This document shows, one piece after another, positions 1 to 11,245 of a DNA stretch of 64,000 nucleotides. This DNA is from Lactarius indigo. Lineage: Eukaryota; Basidiomycota; Agaricomycetes; Russulales; Russulaceae. The stretch's first letter is position 1; each line of letters begins with the position of its first letter. The notes beneath the pieces are model-generated. The model searched no databases and was not told the origin of the DNA. It saw only the letters and a list, made by a program, of their open reading frames with translations. The stretch is from assembly GCA_025766275.1 (NCBI GenBank), contig JAFKAC010000001.1, forward strand, positions 3,534,001-3,598,000. The letters run 5' to 3'. A program made the translations under genes and the position numbers.

Positions 1-1210
1 ATATCATCCATGTAGACACGTATCGTAGTTCCGAGGCGTTCGTGCTTCGCTATTGTGTCCCGGTAGATGTGGTTCATCATCGCCTGGAAAGTTGCAGGGG
101 AATTGGTGAGGCCAAAGAACATGACCGTGGGTTCAAAGAGGCCGAATTTGGTTTTGAATGCTGCTTTCTCCTGGTCGCCGTCGCAGATGTGTACATTGTT
201 GTACCCCCATCGAATGTCGAGCTTGGTGTAGATGTGGGCGTTGCTGAGGTCGAGAATAAGGTCTTGAATGAGTGGTAAGGGGTATTGGTTGCGAATGGTG
301 TGCGAGTTGATGACCCAGTAGTCCTGTACCGGTCGTAGTTTTCTGTCCTTCTTTTTAATGAAAAAGAAGGATGATGCGTACGGGGAGATGGAAGGGCGTA
401 GATAGCCCTGTTTCAGTTTCTCGTCTAAGAACTCCCTGAGCTCGCCTTCTTCCTTCTGCGTCATAGGGTATATCTTGCAGTCTATGGCGGCCGGCGCGGA
501 TGGTTTGAAGTCGATTGCATGGTCCCACGGCCGAGCCGGGGGGAAACGGTGCGAGGCTTGCTCGCTGAACAGCCTGCTAAATGCGGCGTACTCCGGGGGG
601 AGTACGATCATCGCTTGTTGCTGTCTTGCTTGTATGGCCAGCTCCATCGAGGTAGTGGCCTTAGCGTACGTTTCTTCTTCTAGTTCTCGTACAATGTCTT
701 CCTTCTCGGCTACTATCAAAGCTCGAGTAGCGGTTGTTGTGAGCAGCGCCTCCGCAGTGGCTAGCACCACGGGCTGCATGTCGGGGTGTATCGTTGCCGT
801 GGCCCATTGAATAGTGGGTTCAAAGGTGCTGAGCCAGGGGTAGCCGAGTACGATGTCCTCACTTCCGAGGTCCGTGACCAGGAAGGTCATCTTCTTTATC
901 TGTCCCCGTGTTTTCACCTCTAGGTTAACATAATGAGTGATTAACCCAGCTTTGTTTTCCGTATTGTCTATGTTCCATATCTTGCGTGGCGTTTCTAATG
1001 GGTATACTGGGACTCCTGCCCGTTTTGCCATACTTGGCCGGATGAAATTGTCAGTTGCTCCGGAGTCGACTAGCACGTTGGTTTCAGTCGTTTGGTATTC
1101 CGTTTGGACAGTTACTGGAATTCGCAATGATCGGTAGCGCGTTGTCACAATTACAGAATTACAATGTAAGGCCCTCACCCAGACTGACGGGTTTAGGCAT
1201 CCCGAAAACC
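1..1210 (-). CDS. pol: Gyp-A pol: retropepsin and start of reverse transcriptase (partial)
   Basis: Open minus-strand frame running off the left edge. It lies in the -1 frame relative to gag and begins with an LNPxxWxRAL block that Gyp-F and Gyp-D share. The aspartic protease motif DSGATDNFI is at about 1070-1044, followed by the LGYPW flap-side motif. RT starts near 600 with PPEYAAFSRLFSEQA, then [26 protein letters not shown] and [13 protein letters not shown], reaching YMDDI at the window edge. I saw no stop in this frame. The role would be polyprotein cleavage and cDNA synthesis. Family assignment is secure; activity is doubtful because the same element's gag is broken. Confidence 0.88.
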
Positions 1211-3259
1211 CTCCTTTCCCCACAGGTCTTGGAGTATGAGATCCTTCACCTCATCCGTGCTATTGGCTACCTGCGTGAGCCATTCCTTCGCCTGCTCCCC
1301 GGCCGTCTTCATGCTCGCTGCGTTGATTTGGGGCGCGGGTGTTACGCTTGGCGCCGGCGACATGTATCCTGGCAGCGAAGGTGCATACTGCGAAGGTGCG
1401 TATTGTGACACAGGTCCTTGGGGGTATCCGGTGGTTTCGGTCATTCGGCTGCTGGACGGAGCGGCCAGCCATTGTTGCTGGGCGCGTGGGTGTGGGCAGT
1501 TTCATGAGAGGTGTCCTGGAGCGTGACAATTATAACAAAGGACGTTCCTTAAGTCCCTTCGGGATCCTCCCCTTCCTTGTCCTCTAGCTCCGGGTCCTCC
1601 TCGCGGCGGGAATGGTGGCGCGGGCCAGTTGTGATGCGGTAGTTTGTTGAAATCGATGTCTTCGGATCCTGCTAGCCTCACCTTAGCGCGGTCGGCCGAA
1701 GTGTCCATCGCCCAGGGATTCGTTTGTGGTAAATTTTGCGGAAGTGCCCATCCTGCGTTGCCGCTTTGTTTCTTCGGCTGTGTCGTCGTATTTTTGTACT
1801 CGTTGAGCCTCGCTTTGAGGTGTATGTAGTTCTTCTGTCGCTTAAGGACGGCTCTTTTCCAGTCGTCGAACGTGACAGGGTCATCGAACTGGAACGCATT
1901 TTTGAAAAGTTCCTTGGGCAAACCCGATGTAAAAAGATCGATGGTTTGCGGTTCGTTGAGGCGATAGTGAGCCTTCCGTGCGAGCTGTTCAAAGTCATTG
2001 ACGTACTTGTCAATATCTTCGCCCGTCATCTTAAGGCCTTTGCGTAGTATTGCTTGGGCTTGCTCTCGTTCTAATGTATTTTCGAAGCGCTGGCTGAAAC
2101 CGTCGGCAACGGCCTCCCAGAGCGCTGGAGTATAGGGGCTGATTCCTCATTGTATTTGTCAATTTAACCAGTTCAGGAAGGATAGTACCCATTTGCTGAC
2201 TACCCCGCCTTTGATGTAGGATAGGAACAGGAGGCATCTCCTGTAGTCGTTTCGCATGATGGGGGCGTCCAAATTCATGCCCCAATAGACGTGCCACTGT
2301 GTCAGGAACTGATCGATTTTGAGTCTATCTCCATCAAAAATGGAAGGTGGCTCGCCAGTGAGTTTTTCATTATGATGTCCTCCTCTTCCTCCTCCGGCGT
2401 CCCCTCCTCCTCCTCCACCTCCACCTCCTCCACCCCCTCCTGGCAGTCCGCTGGGTGGTCCTCGCGGTGGTTCAGGTCTTCGTATGTCAAAGGGGACTCC
2501 TCCTCCTGGTGGCGGTGGTGGGTCTCCACTAGGTCCACCCACTCCTGGAGGTAGTTCCAGTGTGATGGGTCCCCCTGACGGTGGATCTCCCTGGTCAGAT
2601 CCTATCGCTCGAAATATTGCGGCGTCGTCGGCTGTCATTCGTCTTCCGGTGGATGGGTGGATGGGCATGAGTGTTTCTCTTGCCTCTGCTCGTATAGCGC
2701 GTGATTCTTCGAGCGCCACTTCTTCCATAGCTTGCGTGAGAGTTGCCATGATGGCTGGTGATCGAATGTGAATTGGCTCTGGTTCTGTGATATGTGCGGA
2801 CTCAGCTCGTTCGAGAAGGAGATCTTGTATTGCTCCTCCGCTAGTCTCCGTTTGTTCCAGCTCTCGCCCTTCGTCTCCTTGGCTTTGTTCTTCCTCTTCC
2901 GACACTACTTCTCCGGTAGAGTGTTCCCTTACTTGCCCGTCAATAGGACCCCAATTGGCTCAACTATTGAGTTCCCGCGCGTCGATATCGCAGTGATACC
3001 TGGGTCCTGCTGGCCGCACTGCGTCCCACTGAGAGTCTATGGGGTTCCACGTAACCTCTACCCAGCACAAGTGATCGAAGTTGAACTCAACTGGGTGGAA
3101 CCTGGTTGGCCCGTTAAATTCTACGAAGTATCCGGTTTCTTCTTGTCTTTCCCTCCAGCTGGCAGCTTGTAAAAAGCGCGTGGGGACGTTGCATTCTCCT
3201 CTTCTTGGGAGCGAATAAGGACGAAAGTTCGTCCACTGATCTCTTGTTGTTACGGCCAC
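1193..3259 (-). pseudogene. gag: Gyp-A gag, interrupted by stops and a frameshift
   Basis: Structural (capsid/nucleocapsid) gene. The first block, 3259-2960, begins with GTG-Ala-Val-Thr shortly after the primer site. After an in-frame TGA near 2958 the same frame continues (acidic region, then a Pro/Gly-rich run) to 2159. A frameshift near 2140-2160 interrupts the capsid-like domain, which resumes as MTGEDIDKYVNDFEQLARKA at 2029. The CCHC knuckle CYNCHAPGHLS-stop-NC spans about 1535-1495; the TGA sits where an arginine (CGA) would be expected. The frame then continues to a natural TAA at 1193. At least three lesions make this copy non-functional. Confidence 0.82.
1205..1211 (-). promoter_or_regulatory. 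Candidate -1 ribosomal frameshift site, Gyp-A gag/pol
   Basis: On the minus strand the heptamer is GGGTTTT, read in the gag frame as G GGT TTT. It fits the X XXY YYZ rule for -1 slippage. The gag stop follows within about 12 nt (GFRDA then TAA), and pol continues in the -1 frame. Gyp-F has GGATTTT at the same place. Inferred from frame and position; no downstream pseudoknot was modelled. Confidence 0.5.
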
Positions 3260-3265
3260 GATGGT

Positions 3266-3276
3266 ATCTTGGTCTT
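3266..3276 (-). promoter_or_regulatory. Gyp-A primer binding site (Tf1-type self-priming)
   Basis: Two bases inside the 5' LTR, the minus strand reads AAGACCAAGAT. The LTR contains the exact reverse complement ATCTTGGTCTT at 3515-3505. That 11-mer starts about 26 bp downstream of a TATTTAAG box (3548-3541), where the transcript should begin. This is the arrangement of Tf1/sushi chromoviruses, whose mRNA 5' end primes reverse transcription. No tRNA 3'-end complement is visible here. Confidence 0.7.
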
Positions 3277-3278
3277 AA

Positions 3279-3807
3279 TGTAACGTCGTCACGATGTTAG
3301 CTCGACTTGAGCACGAGGCGGCAGTAACAACTTTAGCGGTAAAACGATCTCATGGGCTTGAAGATGCGGAGGTCCAAGTCCTTGCCTTGGTGAATACACG
3401 GAGGTACACCGGCAAGTCGATTACTCTTCTGGTCACAAACGAAGTTGGACAGTTCTCGTAGAGGCGAAGAAGATGAAGGAAAGAAAGCAAGTGACGATTC
3501 AAGAAGACCAAGATGGCGTATCTTGGTCTTCACAAGCCAGCTTAAATACAAGTTGAGCAGGCTTTGAAGCGCTGCTATGAGTCATCGTAAAGTAGCGTCC
3601 AACGTATCGCAGAAACATCGCAAACCCTAGTACTACTAGTACCTGTACTAGTATCGAGTCATCAAGGCACCGCTCAGTCAGCTATCGTGTGCAATCTCCT
3701 ATCGTACCACCGTATCACCGTGAGTAAGTCCGCAACTAATCTACCTTACCGCCGTAGTTGCAACCGGTACAGTAAGGGTCCTCAGTCATACAAGCCGAAA
3801 CGTGACA
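3279..3807 (-). repeat. LTR-A, 5' LTR of Gyp-A
   Basis: A 529-bp LTR with TGTAACG...TGACA ends. It is homologous to 61379-61917 and more distantly to 55284-55840. TATA-like box at 3541-3548. An inverted repeat, AAGACCAAGAT...ATCTTGGTCTT, surrounds the inferred transcription start (about 3505-3531). It abuts truncated LTR-B sequence at 3808. Confidence 0.88.
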
Positions 3808-4196
3808 CACAGCTGGCACACACTGCAGTGAAGGCAAAGAAGTACTACCCTTGGTAGATAGAAGTGGAAGCACACTTAGTCGAAGACTAAGGCAAACAAG
3901 AGACGAGTCAAGAGGGTGGATTGAAGAAGACCAAGATGGGGACTCTTGGTCTTTCTAGACGACTACTTATACAGATACGCGCGGGCTTTAAAGTGCCGCT
4001 AGAACAATAACTACCCAGTAGCATAACTAGCTTGAACCCTAGTACAACTATCCTAGGAATGAGTCATACATGAGTCATGAATCACATGTGAACTACATGC
4101 TGACTGATATGATGTAAGAGTCCATGACTAATACCAAGTCGGACCATAGTCATAACTGGTCATGAGTTGCTTACAGTGAGTCCTTCAGTCCATACC
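3808..4196 (-). repeat. LTR-B, outer LTR of the left Gyp-B arm (split)
   Basis: Minus-orientation LTR-B, matching 53539-54044 almost base for base. Its far end is cut off by LTR-A. Its inner end is split by the hAT element and resumes at 10094-10107, ending ...TACTGTAACA before the purine-rich tract of the internal region. The last 8 bases (4189-4196, TCCATACC) are the hAT target duplication. Confidence 0.88.
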
Positions 4197-4201
4197 TAGT
4201 G

Positions 4202-4345
4202 TTGCCATGGCTCGGCTCAAATCGGCTGAGCCAGCCAAGCTGAGCTGTTTTGAGCCGAGCCAAGCTGACACATTGGCTCATGACCAAAATTGGCTCAGCT
4301 TGGCTCATGAGCTGGCTGAGCTGGGCTGAGCCAGGCTTGATTGGG
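4202..4345. repeat. hAT left subterminal repeats
   Basis: Many short copies, in both orientations, of GGCTCAGC, GGCTGAG and GAGCCAAGCTGAG. The matching cluster near the right end is at 9955-10088. In hAT elements such arrays are transposase binding sites; that role here is inferred. Confidence 0.6.
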
Positions 4346-4629
4346 AATGATTAGATTGGGCAGGGCTTGCCCGGCTTGTGAGTACATGTGAGTGGGCAAG
4401 AATGGTTTCTGTCTGGCTGAGCCAGGAACGAGCTGGCCAAAAATGGAAATATATTTGCTCAATATGCATGTCCGCTGTCCACTGAGGCTCTCAGAAGAAA
4501 ACTGGGTAGGTTCTCTTTCTTGGCGTCTCCTCAGACGACCTTGCACAAACTCTGACAAAAAATAAAATAAAACATATGTATTGAAGTAGACTACATAGTA
4601 CAGAGAATATATTTTATGTCTATCTACTG

Positions 4630-5045
4630 CCCAGGGAATCGAAACTGCCTCGCCATTGTCGTCGCTGTCGTCGTCACGGTCACCGCAGTCGTTGTGGTGG
4701 TTGCGGCTGTGGTCGCGGTCGCTGCAGTGGTGGTGGTGGTGGTCGCGGTCGTCGTCGCGGTTGCTGTGGTCATGGTGGTGGTCGCCGTGGTGGTCGTGGT
4801 CACTGCAGTGGTGGTGGTGGTGGTCGCCGTGGTGGTGGTGGTTGCAATGGTGGTTGCGGTCGTGGTGGTGGTCGCCGTGGTGGTCGCCATGGTCGCTGTG
4901 ATGGTTGTGGTTGCCATGGTCATGGTTGCGGTCACTGTCATGGTGGTTGTCGCTGTGGTCATTGCGGTCACTGCAGTGGTGGTCGTGGTTGTGGCTTTGG
5001 TCGTGGTTGTGGTGGTGGTCATGGTGATGGTGGTCGCAGTCATTG
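4630..5045. repeat. GTG/GTC-rich low-complexity array in the hAT left flank
   Basis: Imperfect triplet-based repeats built from GGTGGTCG, GGTCGTGG and GGTCACTGCAGTGG. All frames stay open, giving artefactual His/Asp-, Val- or Thr-rich translations, so I do not call a gene. A related GGTGGCGGC-type array lies near the other end. Confidence 0.7.
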
Positions 5046-5459
5046 CACCATGGGGCTGGCGCCATCGCGCCGTGGCTGCCTTGGGGGCTTGGGGGTTTGG
5101 GGCGATGTTGTCGCAGGGCAGGTCTTGCCGCTGCCTTGTTACCTGCGAGGGCACGCATGTGGGCGAGTCAGTGAGCCACGAAAAAAAAGAAATACATACC
5201 TGACAGCCAAGAGAGAGGGTGGGTCGCAGACCCGTGCCAGTGGTTCGTGCTCGTGCTGGCAAGCATGAACACAAGTTACACAATGCAATGGCAAGGAATT
5301 TTCGCAGCCACCGCATGTACAACACGCATTCCCACGCTCTCATCTCGGCTCCTGCTGTCTGCTACAGTCTCATCTCTCCTCATCTCTGCCCGATCTCAGC
5401 TGATCTACTTCAACTTGCTTCTTTTATTTTTTTTTGTACTACTCTTGGCTACATCTACT

Positions 5460-8400
5460 ATGGCTGGATCTAGGAAGAGGGCCCCTTCAACACCCAAGAG
5501 GACTCCAAAAAGGCCAAAGACCAAGAAGAGCCAGGTCAAACAGCGGGAGCTTCCTGGTGGTGCTTTGGAGATGTCTTTTCAGCTTGATGGTATGTGCTCA
5601 TTGTTTTGATGGTATCCATACACTCATATTGTGTTAGTTTCATCCACAGCTGCTCAGACATCAGTTGCCAGTGCCAGACATGTGCACTTTAATCTAGGCT
5701 CTTCTGCGGCTTCAGGTGGCCCTCCTGGACCCTCACAGCAGGGAGAGGACCCCTTTGCAGGTTCTTCACCTGCTCAGGCTGCCAATCAAGTGAGTATCTA
5801 TTTTATTAATTTTATAATCATTTTTTAACAAATTTAATATAGGGAGGCCTTAGCTCACCCCAACCTGAGAACTTTGACCTTGGAAATGGGTCAGATGGCT
5901 CTCAGGAGGGTGGCGCTAATTTCAATAGCCCTCAGGATGGCAGCTCTGACCCTCCAACTCCAACTCACCACCCAAGGAGGGCTCAAAAAGCTGGTTCAAG
6001 GCTGGGCTCAGGTGATGATACCTTGAGGTTTTTTCAAGCTGTTGATGGGAAGAAACAGTGCAAGTTTTGCTTGTGAGTTTTTTTATTTTTATTGTTATTT
6101 TTATTTCTAAAAATTATTTTTGTAGAATACTTCATCAAGAGGATGCATCCATCAAAGTACACTCATATCGCTCCACTACTGCAACAGGTCCTCTGCGATC
6201 CCATCTGCTCAATCACCATGCAGAAGAGTGGGTTACAGAGTGCCAAAGACTCAAAATTGAGCTGAGAGGTAAAGAGGGAGAAGAAGCTGTTGCAAGAGTT
6301 ACTGGAGTTCCTGTAGAGCATCAAGCTAGGCGCTGCACTCCCTTCACTCAAGACAACTTTTTAGATGGCCTTGTGCAATTTATTGTTGCCACAGATCAGG
6401 TTTTTTATTTAATTTTAATTTTTTTTCCCTATTTAATGTTTTTTTTTTTTTTTTAGCCTATGATGATTGTGGAGAGACCAGAGTTCCGCCACCTGTGTCT
6501 CCTACTCCGCCCTGAGCTGAGTGATGCAGACATCCCTCACAGGACCACTATGCAGAAGCGCATTGTGGAGAACTGTACAGAGGCACTCCACAATTTGTCT
6601 CAGCATATTCAGGTAATATTTTATTATTATATCTTAGTGCTTGAGGGCTAACTTCTATTTAGACAAGCTGCCTTGGGAGGGTCTCTTTTACCACAGACAT
6701 GTGGACAGACCCTGACCTCAAGCCATACATGGCTGTTACTGCTCACTGGCTGGAGCAGATCCAGACTCAAGATGGCCAGCAAAAGCTAACCCTTAGAGCT
6801 GACCTTATTGGATTTGTCTATTTTCCTGGGTCCCACACTGGAGAGAGGTTAGCTGAGGTCTTTCATTTTATCATTACTAGGATGGGGCTTGAAAGAAAGG
6901 TAATGTCTACTTCATTTTATATATAAATTTCGACTAATTAATTTTTTTTAAAATAAAGATTGGTTAGATAACAACAGATAATGCATCCAACAACAGCTCT
7001 ATGATGGAGGCACTAGAAACTCAGTTAAAGAAGCAATATCCTAATACTGGGTTTTCTGCAGAGCAGCACCACATCAGGTAAGTGTCAAACTATTTAATAT
7101 TTTTTTGCTAACACTTTTTAGATGCTTTGCCCATATTGTAAATCTTGCATGCAAGGCAATGCTTGAGGAAGCAGTTGAACTTGGTTTTGACCAAGTTAAA
7201 AGGCTTCAGCAAATTATTGTTTATGTGAGCCTTTCCTTTTTTTTTTTCTTTTTTTTCTTCTTTTTCCCTTCTTTTTTTCGAGTTTTTTTGTCTTTTTTTC
7301 TTTTTCTTTTTCTTTTTCTTTTTCTTTTTCTTTTTCCGAGTTTTTTCTTTCTTTTTTTTTTTTTTTCTAATTTATTTATAATAGATCCACAACTCATCAC
7401 GAAGGTGTGATATATTTTCTGCAATTGCAAAGGAGTCAAATGTGCCTCCTTTGCAATTAATCCTTGATGTGGAGACCAGGTGGTCCTCTGCCTATTTAAT
7501 GATCAAGAGGGCATTTATTTTGAGAGAGGTATGTTTTAAGCCATTTAATAAATTCTAATGCTAACTTTTAGTTAGGCAATTGATAGGTTTACTCAGGAGG
7601 GAGGGCCAGACCCATTAGATGAGGAAGATTGGAGGGTCCTTGGGGGACTTCAGAGAATTCTTCAGGTGTGCAGACATTTTCTCTCTCTGATTGTCTATTA
7701 ATTTATTTATTAGATCCCCTTCTGGTATCAGCAATCACTTTCTTATGAGAAGATGCCAACACTTTGTGGCACAGTTGCTGCATTTGAGGGCTTTTTAAAA
7801 ACCCTGAATGACTTGGCAAATACCTTGGAGACTGAGAGACAGGACATTGGTCTTATTATTGGAAAAGCTTCAGAGAAGATAGTTCCATATTCTATGCAGG
7901 CCCTTGACCTTCCAGTATATCAGCTTTCAATGGGTGAGTGGCTGTCTTAATATTCTGCATAATTTCTCATCTCATGTGAACAGTTCTTAACCCTTTGACA
8001 AAGCTTGAATGGTTCAAGCAACACTACCAATCAAATGTTTCTGAAGCAGTAAAGCGCCACCTCCTTGATGCAGTGAGTGCTTTTAATTTTATCATGCTAC
8101 TCTAAAACTAAAATTCTAAGTAGCTCAGACCATTGTACACACCATCTAGAGCCCCTACTAGATCAACTGTACCCCCTCCACCCCCTGAACCATTTGGTGG
8201 CATGCAGGCCACTTTGGCAAACCTTGGTATTGGCCCAATGCCTGTCTACAGATCACAGGCAAATACCTTAGAAGGTGAAGTTGATGACTATCTAGCAGCC
8301 CCAGTCAAATATGCCAATATTCTTGAGTTCTGGCAGGTATGTAGAATGGTTCATTTTGTTAGGGAGTACTGACAGTAGTTGGAATGGCAGGAACACCAGA

Positions 8401-8699
8401 AAAAGTGGCCAACACTCTTCAAGCTTGCCATGGACTTACTCCCCATTCAAGCCACTTCAGTCCCATGTGAGCGTGTCTTCTCAGCAAGCAAGGAGACAGC
8501 TAGAGCCAGGAGGAACCACCTTAAGCCAGGCAGCATGGAAGCCATACAGATACTCAAGTTCCAGGCAAAGTATAAAAGGGAACTCAATTTTACTGAAGGG
8601 CTTGGAGAGAAGGATGAAATGGAAGAGCTGGAGGGAATGGAGGCAGTCAGACCAGTTGAGGACTTGAGGGCTTATCTCAGGGGCATTAGTGAGCAGTAG
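5460..8699 (+). CDS. hAT transposase (multi-exon)
   Basis: Starts MAGSRKRAPSTPKRTPKRPK at 5460, a basic, nuclear-localisation-like N-terminus, and runs through roughly 14 exons separated by short GT-AG introns. A BED-type zinc finger (CKFC, then HLLNHH) spans about 6060-6215. The transposase core has FTTDMWTDP (about 6690), ITTDNASNN (about 6970) and CFAHIVNLACKA (about 7125). The hAT C-terminal dimerisation block, SVPCERVFSASKETARARR, is near 8460-8515, and the protein ends ...RGISEQ at 8699. Every joined exon I followed keeps its frame and I saw no clear nonsense codon, so this may be an intact gene. One intron (7228-7372) is a very T-rich repeat. Confidence 0.85.
7228..7372. repeat. Polypyrimidine repeat inside a hAT transposase intron
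   Basis: About 145 bp of T-rich sequence with tandem CTTTTT units, between the donor after LQQIIVY and the acceptor before IHNSSRRCD. The opposite strand gives a poly-Lys frame that is an artefact. Confidence 0.75.
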
Positions 8700-8929
8700 T
8701 TTAAGAGAATTTATTTGCAACAAGGCTATATACATGTATTTGTACCTAGGAATGAACTACATAAAAGTAGGGGACCTGTGCGACTCACCTGGGGTGGCCA
8801 GAGAGGGAAAAGGGGGTGGGAAGAGAAAGGGGGGTGTGGAGGGGCAAGAGGAGGGTGCGCGAGGGCTGTCCGAGGGCCTTCTGAGGGTGTCCGAGGCATC
8901 CAGGGGCACGCGATGGTTGTCTGAAGGTG

Positions 8930-9740
8930 GGTGGGCGCTGGCGGCGGCAGCAAGGGTGGAACAGTGGCAGCAGTGACAGCTCCAGCAGTGGTGGTGCCAG
9001 CAGTGAGTGGTGGCGGCGGCAGTGACGCAAGGGCGGTGGCGGCGGCGACAGCAAAGGTGGTGGTGCCAGCAGCGAGTGGTGGCGGCAGTGGCGACACGAG
9101 GGTGGTGGCGGCGGCGACAGCGAAGGTGGTGGCACCAGCAGCAAGTGGTGGTGGTGGCGACAGTGAAGGTGGTGGCAGCAGTGGCAGTGGCAGCGAGGAT
9201 GGTGGCGGTGGCGGCGGCTGCAGTGAGGGTGTTGGCGGTGGCTGCTGCTGCTGCAGCAGCAGCGTGGGTGGTGGTGGTGGCGGCAGTAAGGGCAGTTGCG
9301 GCGACAGCGGTGGCAGAAGCAAGGGCATAGGGTGATGATGCCGAAGACGACGCAGAGGCGGTGGCAGAGACAGTAGGCGGTGGTGACAGTGATGGTGCAG
9401 GTGACAACGGTGACAACGTTGGCGACAATGGCGACAGCGCCATCAGAGGCACCAATGGCTGCGTGGCAGCCAGAGGAGCGGCAACGGGCGGCAACCAGAG
9501 CGACGGGCGGCAAGAGGCGACGACCAGCAGTGAGAGGCGGTGACCAGTGGCAACCAGAGCGACGGGCAGCAACCAGAGCAACCAGCAGCGACCAGAGTGA
9601 GGGGCAGTGAGCGGCAGCAACCAGCAGCGACCAGAGCAAGCGACGGCGAGAAGAAGCAGTGGCCAGAGAGAGAGCAACGAGGGCAGTGAGAGCACAGACA
9701 AGGCCAGCGGTCGGCGGGCGGACAACGCGAACAGCGCGCA
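8930..9740. repeat. G-rich triplet array in the hAT right flank
   Basis: Runs of GGTGGCGGC, GGCAGCAG and GGTGGTGG to about 9330, followed by a looser GGCAACCAGAGCGACGGG repeat to about 9740. It is strongly G-rich on the plus strand. Long frames on both strands are Ala/Gly/Val- or Pro/Leu-rich and carry no recognisable domain, so no gene is called. 8700-8930 holds nothing I recognise. Confidence 0.7.
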
Positions 9741-9954
9741 GACAGTGCGCAGACCACAAGCCCAGTCTGTGCAGAGGGGGGGATGACTGGGGATCCCGGC
9801 CAGTCGTTCAGATACTCAGTACTCAGTCTCACTGAGGGGGAGCCAGGTATACTCAGTACTAAGGGCTTGAAGCTTGAAGTTCGAGACTTGGATTCACGCG
9901 CATGTTCATTGGCTTGGCTGACTCAGGCTACCCAAAATGGTATGATTTCCTATT

Positions 9955-10088
9955 CGTACTTTTGGGTGGCTTGAGCCGGCTCAGCCTAGCTTGAGCCAGC
10001 TCAATTCGGAGTGGCTCAGCTCAGCTTGTCCTTTTTTGGTCGAGCTGTGCTTAGCTGAGCCAAGCCAAGCTGAGCTGAGCCATGGCAA
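9955..10088. repeat. hAT right subterminal repeats
   Basis: Cluster of GGCTTGAGCC, GGCTCAGC and GAGCCAAGCCAAGC motifs just inside the right terminal repeat, mirroring 4202-4345. Confidence 0.6.
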
Positions 10089-10139
10089 CACTATCCATAC
10101 TGTAACATCACCCCCTTTTCAGGAGTGAGGCCCACCTCA

Positions 10140-11245
10140 CTAATCCACCTTTGATTCTTGTCTCATCTGCTCCGCTTCGTCCTCCATCTGTTCAAGTATG
10201 TTAGCACACTCAAGATGGTAGATACTGGCCTTCTTATCCTCTGCCACCATGTACCTCTCCTCTTGGAGATGCGTAATCTGCCTCTCCAACTGGTCCTCTG
10301 CAAAGGCAAACTGCCGATAGCGGCGTAGCTCTTCGGTGAGGGTTATGTCTCCAATGCATGTAAGCAGGAGGTCAGTGGGATGTTGGTTGTGGAGCATAAA
10401 ATGCTCCTCATGAGGAATGATGGCATGGTTGTCCTTGGGGAGGTGTGGCGTGGCATAGAGGGGTTTTCCATAGAGGAACCCTGACCCTGGAACTAATCCG
10501 AGTACGAGGGGGTTTCCTCCTCAGATAACCTGTATGTGGGATGCCTGTATTGTTGGTCTGTTGGGGAGCTTGATCAGGAATGGAATGTAATTGGGTCCTT
10601 GATTGACCTGGAACCCTTCAGGGACAACTGCTCGGGTTGCTGGGTCTCGTTCGCCCATTGGTGTATAATGAGCCACTTGTGCCACGGTGACTCGTCCTTG
10701 GTGTAGGGGGTTCCCTGATGTGTTGACAAGGAAGGGAGTGGCTGCTGGATCTTCAGCATAGAATTCATGCTCAAGGAATGCGTGCCTGAGGGGGTAATGG
10801 TCTCCAAGCTTGTCTTCATCCTCAACTTTGTCCAATACTCCTTCCGCTCCTGCCTCATGCGGCATCGGCAAGCGGCGATATGCAGTTGCTCCTGCTGCCA
10901 CTGTGCCACCATCTCCCTCCATTCTTGCTCATACTTCTGCATGGTGTTTGGCAGTTTCACTGTGTGTGACAGCTGCTTGAAGCTGAAAGAGCTCATCTTC
11001 AGTGATGAAGGTTTCGGGCTCACCAGTGTCTGGGTTGGTAAGGGCATACATTGGCGGAGGTGTTGGTTGAGTTGTTGCTGTATCGTTGCTGAGAGTTCCC
11101 TGTAGGGGCACAGGGAATCATTGCAGTGTCTGCTGCAGTTCTTCAGCAGTGATAGGCCCGTTGTCCTCATGCTGCATGGTGGTACTTTCGATGGTTGCAA
11201 CTCTATTGGTTGCGGCGTTGTTGGTGGAGTCAGGGTTAACAAGTG
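10140..11245 (-). pseudogene. Gyp-B third reading frame (left arm)
   Basis: Reads leftward from about 11245 to a stop at 10140 in several frames, so it is damaged. Visible parts: an acidic segment (NPDTGEPETFITEDELFQLQ); a coiled-coil-like Trp-rich stretch (MQKYEQEWREMVAQWQQEQL); a conserved block with VPEGFQVNQGPNYIPF; and a C-terminal coiled coil (LTEELRRYRQFAFAEDQLER) ending QESKVD. A related frame lies at the same place in Gyp-A (61960-63912). It is downstream of the chromodomain, the position an envelope gene has in other retroelements, but I see no signal peptide or membrane segment. Function unknown. Confidence 0.6.

Larger units (their letters stand above)
1..3807 (-). mobile_element. 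Ty3/gypsy chromovirus Gyp-A, 5' half, running off the left edge
   Basis: Minus-strand element. Reading leftward it has a 5' LTR (3279-3807), a self-primer binding site (3266-3276), gag (3259-1193), and protease plus reverse transcriptase (about 1210 to 1). The sequence stops at the YMDD motif of RT, so RNase H, integrase and 3' LTR lie outside the window. Its LTR is inserted inside an LTR-B copy: LTR-B sequence resumes at 3808, and the predicted 5-bp duplication there is CACAG, whose partner would be off the left edge. A second Gyp-A copy of which only the 3' half is visible lies at 61379-64000. Confidence 0.9.
4197..10093 (+). mobile_element. hAT DNA transposon with terminal repeats and 8-bp TSD
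   Basis: A 5.9-kb element. The terminal inverted repeat begins TAGTGTTGCCATGGCTC at both ends; 22 of the first 23 bases match, the difference being G/A at a CpG. It is flanked by 8-bp duplications TCCATACC (4189-4196) and TCCATACT (10094-10101), also differing at a CpG-derived base; 8 bp is the hAT size. The target was LTR-B. Inside are dense GGCTCAG/CTGAGCC subterminal motifs, one multi-exon transposase gene, and two triplet-rich low-complexity blocks near the ends. Confidence 0.93.

Noticed and set aside
4295..5203. Long His/Asp-, Val- and Thr-rich frames on both strands
   Set aside because: They come from one GTG/GTC triplet repeat that leaves all frames open; no domain and no start context.
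7221..7439. Lysine-rich protein on the minus strand
   Set aside because: Complement of a T-rich intron in the hAT transposase gene.
8726..9832. 300-codon Ala/Cys/Pro-rich minus-strand frames
   Set aside because: Low-complexity triplet array; several frames are open at once.
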